Shown: positions 27,203 through 35,526 of the stretch, one piece after another | How positions within the stretch are numbered: the first letter of the stretch is position 1 | How the letters are laid out: every line of letters starts with the position of its first letter | From: Pyrococcus yayanosii CH1 | GTDB taxonomy: Archaea; Methanobacteriota_B; Thermococci; Thermococcales; Thermococcaceae | Assembly: GCF_000215995.1 (NCBI RefSeq) | Contig: NC_015680.1 | Span: forward strand, 496,001-560,000 | DNA: 64,000 bases | Direction: 5' to 3' | The notes under the pieces: model-generated | What the model saw: only the letters and a program-made list of their open reading frames with translations | Told to the model about the DNA's origin: nothing | Database searches by the model: none | Made by a program: the position numbers and the translations under genes

Positions 27203-28354
27203 TCAGAGATACCTGGGCTTCAGGCCTGCCCACTGCCTCATCTTCTCGTAGGCTATTATCCTGGGTAAGTTCTTGGCCTCCTTGGGACCGGGGTTCTTCA
27301 TGTAGAAGGCGTTAACCTCATAGACGGTTCCAAACTCTTTCCTATCCACGGCAATCTTTCCGAGCCTGACGAGGTCCACAAGGAGTCCGGCAAGGGCTGG
27401 ACTGTCGTTTATCCTGCCCGTTATGACGAGCTCGTCGATGGCACCATTGAAGCTGACGTACTCGATGTGCATGGCTATGAACTTCTTGTCGCCCAGAGGC
27501 TCAAGGAAGCCTGTGGGCTTGATGAAGTGCGGTGCATTGTAGCCGAGGATGTCCTCAACCACGGAGCTCTTGGTGTACTCCTTACTCCTGTTTCTCTCCT
27601 TGTCGGTCAGGGCAAGGAAGTCGGTGTTTCCACCTATGTTGAACTGGGCGATATCCCTCACGTGGCGGTTCCTCTGGGCGAGGTGGGCGAGGACGTCCGC
27701 AGTAAGGGGCGTTGCACCGGTGGCACCATCGTCCCCGAAGATGACAAGGTTGCTCTCCTTCGCGAGCTCCACAAATGCTGGATCGTTGGCTATGAGGGTC
27801 GGGATGGCGTTCACGAAAGCCGCGCCTCCAACTTCTTTGGCATACTGGGCTGCAGCGTAGGCGTAGACTTGCGTGGCTGTGAGCCTGTCCCTGTCATCCT
27901 CCTTTATGGCTTTCTCAAGCTTTTCCAGGTCTTCAAAGGGAACGAAGGCTTCCGTCGTGGGCACGTTAACTATGACATCTGGCTTGAGCTCCTTCCACTC
28001 ACTCACAAGGTGCTCGATGGCATCCCTGAGACTCATCTCGTCTTCAAGGCCCACTGCCTCTATGGGAAGGTTCCTGAGGCTCCTGAGGTGGACTCCCTTC
28101 CTCACGAAGACCTCCTGAAGAGTTTCAGGAACATCGCCCTTCCAGTACCTCTGGACGATTTCGTAGAGGGGCAGTCCGATCTTGGTCTTGTCAACGTCAT
28201 AGGAGCCGACTATCTGAATGTCCTCGACTTTTATGGGAAGCTCGTTGGCTAGGGGAACACCGTAGTAACCGAGGTCCCCCCTCTTTATCCTCTCAAGGCC
28301 CACCGCAAAAATGCTCGCAACGTATCCTTGGCCGACTATCACAACCCTTACCAT
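27203..28354 (-). CDS. ino1: myo-inositol-1-phosphate synthase
   Basis: 383 residues. NAD-binding VVIVGQGYVASIFAVGLE at the N-terminus, then DVIVNVPTT, NAIPTLIANDP, GDDGATGATPLTADVLAHL and FNIGGNTDF, all conserved in the family. It converts glucose-6-phosphate to L-myo-inositol-1-phosphate, which in Thermococcales leads to the thermoprotectant di-myo-inositol phosphate. GGGGGTGTTGTG precedes the ATG at 28354. A 159-bp promoter region lies upstream. Confidence 0.93.
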   Translation of the reverse strand: MVRVVIVGQGYVASIFAVGLERIKRGDLGYYGVPLANELPIKVEDIQIVGSYDVDKTKIGLPLYEIVQRYWKGDVPETLQEVFVRKGVHLRSLRNLPIEAVGLEDEMSLRDAIEHLVSEWKELKPDVIVNVPTTEAFVPFEDLEKLEKAIKEDDRDRLTATQVYAYAAAQYAKEVGGAAFVNAIPTLIANDPAFVELAKESNLVIFGDDGATGATPLTADVLAHLAQRNRHVRDIAQFNIGGNTDFLALTDKERNRSKEYTKSSVVEDILGYNAPHFIKPTGFLEPLGDKKFIAMHIEYVSFNGAIDELVITGRINDSPALAGLLVDLVRLGKIAVDRKEFGTVYEVNAFYMKNPGPKEAKNLPRIIAYEKMRQWAGLKPRYL

Positions 28355-28442
28355 CACAACACCCCCTAAGGATTCTTGGTATCCCAAGAGGTAGTTTCAA
28401 CAAGGAATCCAGAAGGCCAATAGGCCGAAAGACTTTTAGGAA

Positions 28443-28462
28443 CATTCTGTTTTTAAAGGTTT
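28443..28462 (-). promoter_or_regulatory. promoter of ino1
   Basis: On the minus strand CCTTTAAAAACAGAATG lies about 95-105 bp upstream of the ino1 start, in an AT-rich part of the gap after thi4; a second AT-rich box (CCTAAAAAGTC) follows it. Ino1 genes of this group are heat/osmotic regulated; I could not fit a clear Phr-type operator. Confidence 0.3.
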
Positions 28463-28513
28463 CGGTCGCCTCAATATCCCACACCTAAAAAATAATAAAT
28501 TCGAGGAGATCTA

Positions 28514-29272
28514 CTATGCTCTCAGCTTCTGCAGGATTTCCATGGCGGCCTTTCTGCCGCTCAGGAACATGCCGCCGAATATCGGCCCCATCCTAGGAGC
28601 TCCTGCGACGGCGTTGGCGGCCATTCCCGTTACGTAGAGGCCCGGAAAGACTTCTTTCGTGTGCTCGACCGTAAGCCGCTCACCCATCTCGGCCCACATG
28701 GGTCCCTCGCCCGGCACTTTCTCAATTAGGCCTCTTCTGAGGAGGTGCTGAGTTATTTGGGCGCCATGACCAGTTGAATCGATAACGAACTTTGCCTCGA
28801 CCGTCAGTGGATCAACGTGAAGACCCGTCATTCTTACCGGTGTCCAGTTAACGACAACTCCGGAGACGCGGCCCTCCTTGACGACGAGATCCTCAACTTC
28901 GACCATGTTGAATATCTTTGCCCCTGCCTTCACGGTCTTGCTCGCTATGGTAGTGGCAACCTCGATAGCGTCGGCGACGTAAAGGCCGGGCTCGAACTCC
29001 TCGTATGTTATGCCGAACTCGTCGAGTATTTCCCTCGCCTCCTCCTGAACTACCACCTTATTGAACCCCATACCACCTCCCCAGATTCCGCCACCGATGC
29101 TCAGCTTCTTCTCGAAGATAGCCACTTTGGCCCCACCCTTTGCTAAGTAGTAGGCAGCGACCATACCGGACGGGCCCGCGCCGACAATCGCGACATCTAG
29201 GCGAAGACTGTTGAGAAGCTCCTTCATGTAGGACTCGATTATTGCCCTGCTTATGGCCACGTGCTCAAGCAT
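28514..29272 (-). CDS. thi4: thiazole synthase Thi4 (sulfide-using type)
   Basis: 252 residues. Rossmann motif VAIVGAGPSGMVAAYYLA near 28, KLSIGGGIWGGGMGFN, and the C-terminal MGPIFGGMFLSG that clamps NAD/FAD. It builds the ADP-thiazole precursor of thiamine. In yeast Thi4 a Cys in the QCCMDP loop gives up its sulfur; here the equivalent loop reads GLHVDP, with His in that place, as in archaeal enzymes that use free sulfide and iron catalytically. Divergent from thiC across an 80-bp promoter region. Confidence 0.92.
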   Translation of the reverse strand: MLEHVAISRAIIESYMKELLNSLRLDVAIVGAGPSGMVAAYYLAKGGAKVAIFEKKLSIGGGIWGGGMGFNKVVVQEEAREILDEFGITYEEFEPGLYVADAIEVATTIASKTVKAGAKIFNMVEVEDLVVKEGRVSGVVVNWTPVRMTGLHVDPLTVEAKFVIDSTGHGAQITQHLLRRGLIEKVPGEGPMWAEMGERLTVEHTKEVFPGLYVTGMAANAVAGAPRMGPIFGGMFLSGRKAAMEILQKLRA

Positions 29273-29287
29273 TTTCGCACCCCCAAA

Positions 29288-29332
29288 ATTTATAAGGACC
29301 AGGCAAAACTAAGTTTTGAGACTTAAAAACTT
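29288..29332. promoter_or_regulatory. divergent thi4/thiC promoter with repeated AAAACT palindromes
   Basis: Minus-strand TATA CTTATAAATTT (29288-29298) fits a leaderless or short-leader thi4 mRNA. AAAACT-A-AGTTTT (29305-29317) is a perfect palindrome and AAAACT occurs again at 29326-29331, overlapping the CTTAAAAAC TATA region of thiC. Repetition next to both promoters suggests an operator for a thiamine-responsive repressor. No TPP riboswitch motif is visible. Confidence 0.45.
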
Positions 29333-29352
29333 TGTTATACACGGTGGTTGCA

Positions 29353-30645
29353 ATGACGCAGATGGAGGAAGCCAAGCGGGGTGTTATAACGGAGGAGCTG
29401 AAATTTATAGCTGAAAGGGAGGGAATAAGTGCCGAGAAGCTCAGGAGAAGCATTGCTAAGGGTCACACGGTAATCTTCAGGAACGTTAGGCATGACTGGA
29501 TTAAGCCAGTCGCCGTTGGAAACGTCGTCCGCGTGAAGGTGAACGCCAACATAGGAACCTCGAGGGACATAATCAACGTCGAGGAAGAAATAGAGAAGGC
29601 TAAGATAGCCGTCAAGTACGGTGCCGACACGATAATGGATCTCTCTACCGGCGGCGATCTCGATGAAATAAGGAAGAAAATCATGAAAGCAATTGACGTG
29701 CCAATAGGCACGGTTCCCATATACCAGGCGGCCGAGGAGATGCTGGCTAAAGGAAGGGCCATCATCGAGATGACCGAGGACGATATGTGGAAGGCCGTTG
29801 AGAAGCACTTCAGGGACGGCGTTGACTTCGCAACAATACATGTCGGCGTAACCAAGGAGGTCGTCGAGAAGATGAAGAAAACCAAGCGCATCGTCGGCAT
29901 GGTGTCCCGCGGTGGGACTTTCTTGGCGGCCTGGATACTCCATTGGGACAAGGAGAATCCTTTCTACAAGGACTACGACTACCTTCTCGAGCTTGCCAAG
30001 GAGTACGATGTCGTGCTGAGTCTCGGCGATGGGTTAAGGCCGGGAGGACTTCCAGATGCGGGGGATGAACTGCAGATTGCCGAGCTCTACACCCTCGGAA
30101 GGCTCGTGAAGAGGGCAAGAGAGGCTGGTGTTCAAACCATGGTGGAAGGGCCGGGTCACGTGCCAATAGACCAGATACCTGCTCAAATAAAGCTCGCCAA
30201 GATCGCCACAGACAACGCGCCCTTCTACGTTTTAGGACCGATAGTCACGGACATCTTCCCCGGCTACGACTACATAGCGGCTGCTATAGGCGGTGCGATA
30301 GCCGCCCTCAACGGAGCGGACTTCCTATGCTATGTTACTCCCGCCGAGCACCTTGGCCTCCCTGACAAGGAACACGTGAGGCTGGGGGTAATAGCGGCCA
30401 AGATAGCAGCCCACGCCGTCAATTTGACCCGTTTCGAGGCAGACTTCAAGAAGGACTACCTCATGAGTCTGGCCAGGGGGAGGCTAAACTGGGAGAAGCA
30501 GTATGAACTTGCCCCGGACAAGGAGCGCTTCATTGAGATAAGAAAGGAGAGGCCCACCAAGACTGAGGCATGTTCCATGTGCGGAGACCTCTGTGCGATA
30601 AAGATAATCCAAGAGATCCTCGCTAAGAAGGGTGAGGAGGATTGA
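29353..30645 (+). CDS. thiC: phosphomethylpyrimidine synthase ThiC
   Basis: 430 residues (the short, archaeal form). It turns AIR, a purine intermediate, into HMP-phosphate for thiamine, as a radical SAM enzyme. Conserved GADTIMDLSTGGDLDEIR, VPIGTVPIYQA, GDGLRPGG and VEGPGHVP are present. The C-terminal iron-sulfur site reads CSMCGDLC (Cx2Cx3C). The ATG at 29353 follows GGTGGTTGCA. First gene of a four-gene run with purC, purP and purO, overlapped as TTGA. Confidence 0.95.
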   Translation: MTQMEEAKRGVITEELKFIAEREGISAEKLRRSIAKGHTVIFRNVRHDWIKPVAVGNVVRVKVNANIGTSRDIINVEEEIEKAKIAVKYGADTIMDLSTGGDLDEIRKKIMKAIDVPIGTVPIYQAAEEMLAKGRAIIEMTEDDMWKAVEKHFRDGVDFATIHVGVTKEVVEKMKKTKRIVGMVSRGGTFLAAWILHWDKENPFYKDYDYLLELAKEYDVVLSLGDGLRPGGLPDAGDELQIAELYTLGRLVKRAREAGVQTMVEGPGHVPIDQIPAQIKLAKIATDNAPFYVLGPIVTDIFPGYDYIAAAIGGAIAALNGADFLCYVTPAEHLGLPDKEHVRLGVIAAKIAAHAVNLTRFEADFKKDYLMSLARGRLNWEKQYELAPDKERFIEIRKERPTKTEACSMCGDLCAIKIIQEILAKKGEED

Positions 30646-31301
30646 GGCTAATTTACAGGGGCAAGACGAAGAACGTCTACGAGGACGGCCCCTACCTTAT
30701 ATTTTACTTCAAGGACTCCCTCCTTGGTTTTGGCGATGAGGAAGATACAGGTGGCAACGAAGTAATAGGTGAGCGGAAGGGCAAGGGAAGCGCCGTGCTG
30801 AAACAGGCAGAGTTCTTCTTTAAACTTTTGGAGGAACATGGAATAAAGACGCACTTTGTCGAGCGGCTGGACGAGAGAAGGGCCCGGTTTCTCAAGGCCG
30901 AGAAGATACCTCTGGAAGTCATTTATCGTTTCAAGGCCTACGGGAGTTTCCTCAGACGTTACTGCGGGTGGGTTGAGCCATTGCAGGAGCTCAACATCGT
31001 CGAGTTCACGCTGAAGGACGACTCACTCGGCGACCCGCTCATAACGGAGGAAGCAATAGAAAGGCTCGGCATAGCATCGGCCGAAGAGATACGGCAGATG
31101 AAAGAAACGACTAAGAAGGTCGCTAAAATCCTGCGAGAATTCTTCTCATCTAAGGCCCTCGATATAATCGACTTCAAGCTTGAGTTCGGGAGGAGAGAAA
31201 GGAGACTCCTGGTAATCGACGAGATAAGCGGCGACACAATGAGGGTGATGCGAAATGGAAAGCTTTTGAGTCAGGAAGAGCTCTTGGAGGTGATAGGATG
31301 A
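30642..31301 (+). CDS. purC: SAICAR synthetase
   Basis: 219 residues. It ligates aspartate to CAIR in purine synthesis. RGKTKNVYEDG at the N-terminus is the ATP site, EVIYRFKAYGSFLRRY, DDPLI-like GDPLITEE and LLVIDEISGDTMR are family motifs. TTG start at 30642 overlapping the thiC stop (TTGA), with GGTGAGGAGG upstream. Sits between thiC, which drains AIR, and purP. Confidence 0.95.
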   Translation: MRLIYRGKTKNVYEDGPYLIFYFKDSLLGFGDEEDTGGNEVIGERKGKGSAVLKQAEFFFKLLEEHGIKTHFVERLDERRARFLKAEKIPLEVIYRFKAYGSFLRRYCGWVEPLQELNIVEFTLKDDSLGDPLITEEAIERLGIASAEEIRQMKETTKKVAKILREFFSSKALDIIDFKLEFGRRERRLLVIDEISGDTMRVMRNGKLLSQEELLEVIG

Positions 31302-32230
31302 TAATTTCCACGATAGCCTCCCACTCATCTCTCCAGATTCTCCTTGGGGCGAAAAACGAGGGCTTTCAAACGCGGCTCTACATCAAGCCTCGCAGGAAAG
31401 CGTTCTACTCATCCATTCCGCTCGTTGATGAGCTCGTCGTTACCGAGGATATGGCGAGGATACTTAATGACGATGGAATAGTCATTCCACACGGCTCTTT
31501 TGTCGCTTATCTCGGTATCGACGCCATAGAAAACTCCAAGGCTAAGTTCTTCGGCAACAAGCGCTTCCTCAAGTGGGAGACCACCTTTGAGCTACAGGAC
31601 AGGGCCCTTGAGAAAGCAGGAATTCCAAGCGTTGAGGTCGTTGAGTCTGAAGATGTTAAGCCCGACGAGCTTTACTTTGTTCGCATTGAGGGGCCGAGAG
31701 GTGGAAGTGGCCACTTCATGGCCTACGGAAGAGAGCTTGAGGAAAAGCTCGAAAAAATAAGCGAGCCCTACCGGATTGAGCGCTTCATTAGTGGCGCTTA
31801 TATCTATGTTCACTTCTTCTACTCGCCGATTATGGACAGACTGGAGCTCTTCGGTGTGGATGAACGCTTGGTCATAGCAGACGCCAATAAGAGGCGACCC
31901 TTCAAGTCCCTGCCCTATATCATAGTCGGCAACAAGGCCGTGGCCCTGAGGGAGTCCCTTCTTCCAAAGCTCTACGACTACGGCTTGGCTTTTGTGGAAG
32001 CTATGAAGGAGCTAGAAAGGCCCGGTGTCATCGGTCCCTTCGCACTCCACTTCGCCTACGACGGTGATTTTCACTGCATGGGATTTGCATCAAGAATAGA
32101 CGGCGGGAGCAACGCCTCTCATTGGTATTCGGCTCTCTACTGGGGGAAATCCATGTTCATGGGAGAGAGGATAGCTCGCGAGATTAGGATGGCAATCAAC
32201 GAGGATCGCCTTGAGGAGGTGATAACTTGA
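31298..32230 (+). CDS. purP: FAICAR synthetase PurP (ATP-grasp) or paralogue
   Basis: 310 residues with an ATP-grasp fold. Archaeal PurP makes FAICAR from AICAR, formate and ATP. SSLQILLGAKNEGF, VIPHGSFVAYLG, YFVRIEGPRGGSGHFMAYG and FASRIDGGSNA match the family. Thermococcales can hold PurP paralogues; the position between purC and purO favours the true purine enzyme. Start ATG overlaps the purC stop as ATGA. Confidence 0.88.
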   Translation: MIISTIASHSSLQILLGAKNEGFQTRLYIKPRRKAFYSSIPLVDELVVTEDMARILNDDGIVIPHGSFVAYLGIDAIENSKAKFFGNKRFLKWETTFELQDRALEKAGIPSVEVVESEDVKPDELYFVRIEGPRGGSGHFMAYGRELEEKLEKISEPYRIERFISGAYIYVHFFYSPIMDRLELFGVDERLVIADANKRRPFKSLPYIIVGNKAVALRESLLPKLYDYGLAFVEAMKELERPGVIGPFALHFAYDGDFHCMGFASRIDGGSNASHWYSALYWGKSMFMGERIAREIRMAINEDRLEEVIT

Positions 32231-32817
32231 GGTACGTCGGCAGGATGCTTGGAATTGGCCTCAATAACGGCAAGCCCTTTGCCTTCTATCGCCTCAACTC
32301 TCGCTCCTTTCCCAACAGGAAAGCTGTTGTTAGGGGGGGCGATGTCTTCATAGTTAATCAGGAGGAGACGGACAATCCCTACGTGAGCTATCCGGTCGTC
32401 AAGCTCCTTGAAGGGTACGTAGTGGTGAGCAATGGACTTCAGACGACTTTCATCGCTCAGGCATTAGAGTGGGAAAGCCCTAAGAAGGCTCTGATTCATG
32501 TGCTCGATGCCTTTGACTACGAGCGCGACGATTACAACACCCCGAGGATCGCTGGAATAGTTGAGCGCGGAAAGGTTAGAGGGTGGCTCGGTTTCGTCGG
32601 CAGGGACGAGCTGTGGGTTAAAGGCCTCAAACTGAGGGAGGGGATGGCCTTCTTCACCGCCACGTATAACGTCGATGGCGTTGAAGAAATCGAGCTGAGC
32701 TTTTCGAGCGCCAAAGAGCTTGTGGAGAAAGTTTTGAGCTTTAAATTCACCCATGCGGTGCTGGCGATTGGAGTCGTAGAAAAGGAGAAGGGGTGGGAGA
32801 TAGCAGTTGGGCCTTGA
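32227..32817 (+). CDS. purO: IMP cyclohydrolase PurO
   Basis: 196 residues. It closes FAICAR to IMP, the last step of archaeal purine synthesis. YVGRMLGIG, RLNSRSFPNRKAVV, VVSNGLQT and DYERDDYNTPRIAG follow the archaeal PurO pattern, and there is no relation to bacterial PurH. TTG start at 32227 overlapping the purP stop (TTGA), GGAGGTGATAAC upstream. Convergent with the stomatin gene, 5 bp between stops. Confidence 0.9.
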   Translation: MRYVGRMLGIGLNNGKPFAFYRLNSRSFPNRKAVVRGGDVFIVNQEETDNPYVSYPVVKLLEGYVVVSNGLQTTFIAQALEWESPKKALIHVLDAFDYERDDYNTPRIAGIVERGKVRGWLGFVGRDELWVKGLKLREGMAFFTATYNVDGVEEIELSFSSAKELVEKVLSFKFTHAVLAIGVVEKEKGWEIAVGP

Positions 32818-32822
32818 GTCCT

Positions 32823-33635
32823 TTATTTCCCTTCTCCCTTCTCAGCCTTCTCCCTGTAGGCTTCCGCGGCCTCTGTGAGGCTCTTGAAGAGCTTGAGCAT
32901 CTCCATTGGAAGCGTCAGGACGATAACGTTGCTCTTGTCGCTAGCCACGTCGCTTATCGTCTGGAGCGTTCTAAGCTGAAGTGCCATCGGGTGCTCTGAG
33001 ATTATCTCCGCCGCCTCGCGGAGCTTCTCGGCCGCCTGCCTCTCTGCCTCGGCCAGGAGTATCCTGGCCCTCCTCTCCCTCTCGGCCTCCGCCTGCCTTG
33101 CCATAGCCCTCTGCATTCCAGCTGGCAGTTCTACATCCTTAATCTCCACGGCGGTAACCTTTATGCCCCACGGGTCCGTGGCCTCATCAATAATCCGCTG
33201 GAGCTCTCTATTCAGCTTGTCCCTCTCACTCAGGAGCTCGTCGAGGTGGGCCTGGCCTATGACGCTCCTCAGCGTGGTCTGGGATATCTGGCTCGTGGCC
33301 ATTATGTAGTTCCTCACCTGCGTAACAGCCCTAACGGGGTCGATAACCCTGAAATACACGACGGCGTTGACGCGAACGGGAACGTTGTCCTTTGTTATGG
33401 TCTCCTGAACTGGAACGTCGAGCACCTGAGTCCTCAAGTCAACTATCACGGCCTTCTCGAATATCGGTATAATGAAGAACAGGCCGGGCCCCCTGGCGCC
33501 GACGACCCTCCCGAGCCTGAAGATGACTGCCCTTTCGTACTCCTTGACTATCTTTATGGCGCTAGCAAGGAACACCAGCACAAAAAGCAAAACTATTCCC
33601 AAAACAATAAAGTTCGTCGGCAGCAACTCAATCAC
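32823..33635 (-). CDS. stomatin-like SPFH/band 7 membrane protein
   Basis: 270 residues: one N-terminal membrane helix (about 8-28), an SPFH domain (about 30-200, [21 protein letters not shown]) and a helical C-terminal region [24 protein letters not shown] that oligomerises. It overlaps the upstream NfeD-type protease gene by 8 bp, the classic pair in which the protease cleaves the stomatin C-terminus (a Pyrococcus PH1511/PH1510 example is known). Confidence 0.93.
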   Translation of the reverse strand: MIELLPTNFIVLGIVLLFVLVFLASAIKIVKEYERAVIFRLGRVVGARGPGLFFIIPIFEKAVIVDLRTQVLDVPVQETITKDNVPVRVNAVVYFRVIDPVRAVTQVRNYIMATSQISQTTLRSVIGQAHLDELLSERDKLNRELQRIIDEATDPWGIKVTAVEIKDVELPAGMQRAMARQAEAERERRARILLAEAERQAAEKLREAAEIISEHPMALQLRTLQTISDVASDKSNVIVLTLPMEMLKLFKSLTEAAEAYREKAEKGEGK

Positions 33636-34944
33636 CTCCCTCCTTAACGACTATCAGCGTTAGACCCTCCATATCGACAACCTTAACTTTCTCTCCAACA
33701 TCTATCTTCTTCCCATCACGGCTCCTCGCCCTCCAGAGCTCACCCCTGACCTTTACCATACCCTCGGGATTAAGGGGCTCGATGACGATGCCCGTGAGGC
33801 CTGTCATCTCCTCCTTTCCTGTCTTGGCTTTTCTTCGGTGCGCCCTTATCACGGCGGCCATTCCGAAGGCGAAGAAGAGAGCAAGGAGAACGCTGATGGT
33901 AATTATGACGAGCCGGAGTTCCCTGAAGACGTCGGGACCAATGAGGTACTCCACTTCACCACCCCCGAAAAGCATGATGCTACCGAGGAGAAAGGTTATC
34001 AGGCCGGCCACCGTGAAGAGGCCAAAGGTCGGCGTCAGAGCTTCGGCAACGAAGAAGAGCATGGCGACGATGATCAGCAGGAGGCCCGCGCTCCTGTAGC
34101 CAAAGTAACCGAGGCCTATTATGGCGAGGACTATCATTATCGCCCCGACGGTTTCCGGCACGTGCCATCCCGGCGTTAGGAAGCCAAGAATTAGGGCCCA
34201 TATGCCGAGCGTGAGAAGCAAGTATGCTATCGTCGGGTCCGTTATGTAGGTTATAAGCTTGTCCTTGAAGGAGGGCTCTAGATAAACCACCCTCGCCCCT
34301 CTTAGGTGGAGCGTCACGTACCGTCCATTGACGGGGAGCTTTGTCGTCATGCCGTCGGCTTTCTCCAATAGCTCATTGACGTCCCTCGCTACAACCTCGA
34401 TTACCCCGTATTTCAGAGCATCCTCCGGCGTCAGGCTCAGGTCCTCAGTTATGAACCTCTCGGCAATCGTGGCGTTCCTGCCGCTCTCCTCGGCGAGACT
34501 CTTTATGTAGGCTACATAGTGGTTCACTATCTTTGGGGGAGCCTCTATTATGGAGCCGTTCTGGGCGTAGCCAAGTATGGGCCTACAAGCCCCGATGCTT
34601 GTTCCGGGAGCCATAGCTATGAAGTGAGAGCCAAGCGCTATGTAGGTGCCGGCAGAGGCCGCCGTTGCTCCGGGAGGGTAAATGTATATTATCACGGGGA
34701 CCTTAGCCTTTTGAATCCTCTGGATTATGGCCTGCATGGCGTCCCCTCTTCCTCCCGGCGTGTCAAGCTGGATGATTATCGCCTCTGCCCCTGCCCGCTC
34801 GGCCTCGCTTATATATCGGTCGAACTGATCGTAGGTGTAAAAGGTTATCTCGCCCCTTACCTGGGCCACATAAACGGTTCTCTCCTGTGCGAGAACAGAG
34901 GGAAGGAGCAGGAATATTACCAGCAAGAGCAGAGGCTTCCGCAT
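33628..34944 (-). CDS. membrane-bound serine protease of the NfeD/ClpP class (stomatin-operon partner)
   Basis: 438 residues. Signal peptide (1-19, cleaved after VLA), a ClpP-like protease domain with Ser97 in [10 protein letters not shown] and Lys138 in APPKIV, the same positions as the Ser-Lys dyad of Pyrococcus PH1510. Four or more membrane helices (about 235-375) and a C-terminal OB-fold NfeD domain (about 380-435, [14 protein letters not shown]) follow. Role: membrane proteolysis of the neighbouring stomatin, inferred from this arrangement. Confidence 0.93.
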   Translation of the reverse strand: MRKPLLLLVIFLLLPSVLAQERTVYVAQVRGEITFYTYDQFDRYISEAERAGAEAIIIQLDTPGGRGDAMQAIIQRIQKAKVPVIIYIYPPGATAASAGTYIALGSHFIAMAPGTSIGACRPILGYAQNGSIIEAPPKIVNHYVAYIKSLAEESGRNATIAERFITEDLSLTPEDALKYGVIEVVARDVNELLEKADGMTTKLPVNGRYVTLHLRGARVVYLEPSFKDKLITYITDPTIAYLLLTLGIWALILGFLTPGWHVPETVGAIMIVLAIIGLGYFGYRSAGLLLIIVAMLFFVAEALTPTFGLFTVAGLITFLLGSIMLFGGGEVEYLIGPDVFRELRLVIITISVLLALFFAFGMAAVIRAHRRKAKTGKEEMTGLTGIVIEPLNPEGMVKVRGELWRARSRDGKKIDVGEKVKVVDMEGLTLIVVKEGGD

Positions 34945-35118
34945 TCCAACTCCCCCGTCTAGTTATGATACCACTACCCATGTTATAAAGGTTTTGGGCT
35001 CAGGGGGTGTTCACGTCATCATAACTCAGTGGGCTTGCTACTCGTCATCGCCCCGGAGAAATTAGCACCGAGGACTTTAAATCTTAACTTTACAATACCA
35101 ATCTCGGCGGGTTGCTCC

Positions 35119-35526
35119 ATGAGGAGGTACCTGATAGTTAGGGTTAAGGAGGACGGGAAGCTGGAGCTTCCCTTGGATGTGGCCTATGAAGTGGGTCTCG
35201 TGAAGGGAGCATACTTCCTCGTCGAGGCAGACACCGACATAAAGGAGATGCACATCGAGAGAATAGCCTTGCCCGGGAAGGAGCTCGTTGAGATTGAGCT
35301 TGTCATCGAGGACAAGCCGGGTGTTCTGGCCAAGGTCAGCGGTGCCCTGGGAAGACTTGGTGTTAACATATTGTTCAACGAAGCAGAGGAACTCGAAACC
35401 CTCGGCCTTTCGGCATTCGTTGCAATCGTTGATGTTAGCGGCTCAAAAGTCACCCCGGAGGAGCTTGAGAAGGTGCTCGGATCAATTGAGGAAGTTAAGG
35501 AAGTCAAGGTGCTGAGAGTACAATAA
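35119..35526 (+). CDS. ACT-domain regulatory protein
   Basis: 135 residues from the ATG at 35119. The N-terminal part (1-45, VKEDGKLELPLDVAYEVGLVKGAYFLVEAD) looks like an AbrB/MazE-type strand-swapped barrel. The rest (about 50-130) is an ACT domain, ELVIEDKPGVLAKVSGALGRLGVNI, which usually binds an amino acid. Likely a small-molecule sensor; target unknown. TATA-like GACTTTAAATCT about 40 bp upstream. The 3' end overlaps the convergent Mrp subunit by 23 bp. Confidence 0.78.
   Translation: MRRYLIVRVKEDGKLELPLDVAYEVGLVKGAYFLVEADTDIKEMHIERIALPGKELVEIELVIEDKPGVLAKVSGALGRLGVNILFNEAEELETLGLSAFVAIVDVSGSKVTPEELEKVLGSIEEVKEVKVLRVQ

Noticed and set aside
29273-29352. TPP riboswitch before thiC
   Set aside because: The 80-bp gap holds no CTGAGA or ACC-type THI box and is too short for the fold with both promoters.
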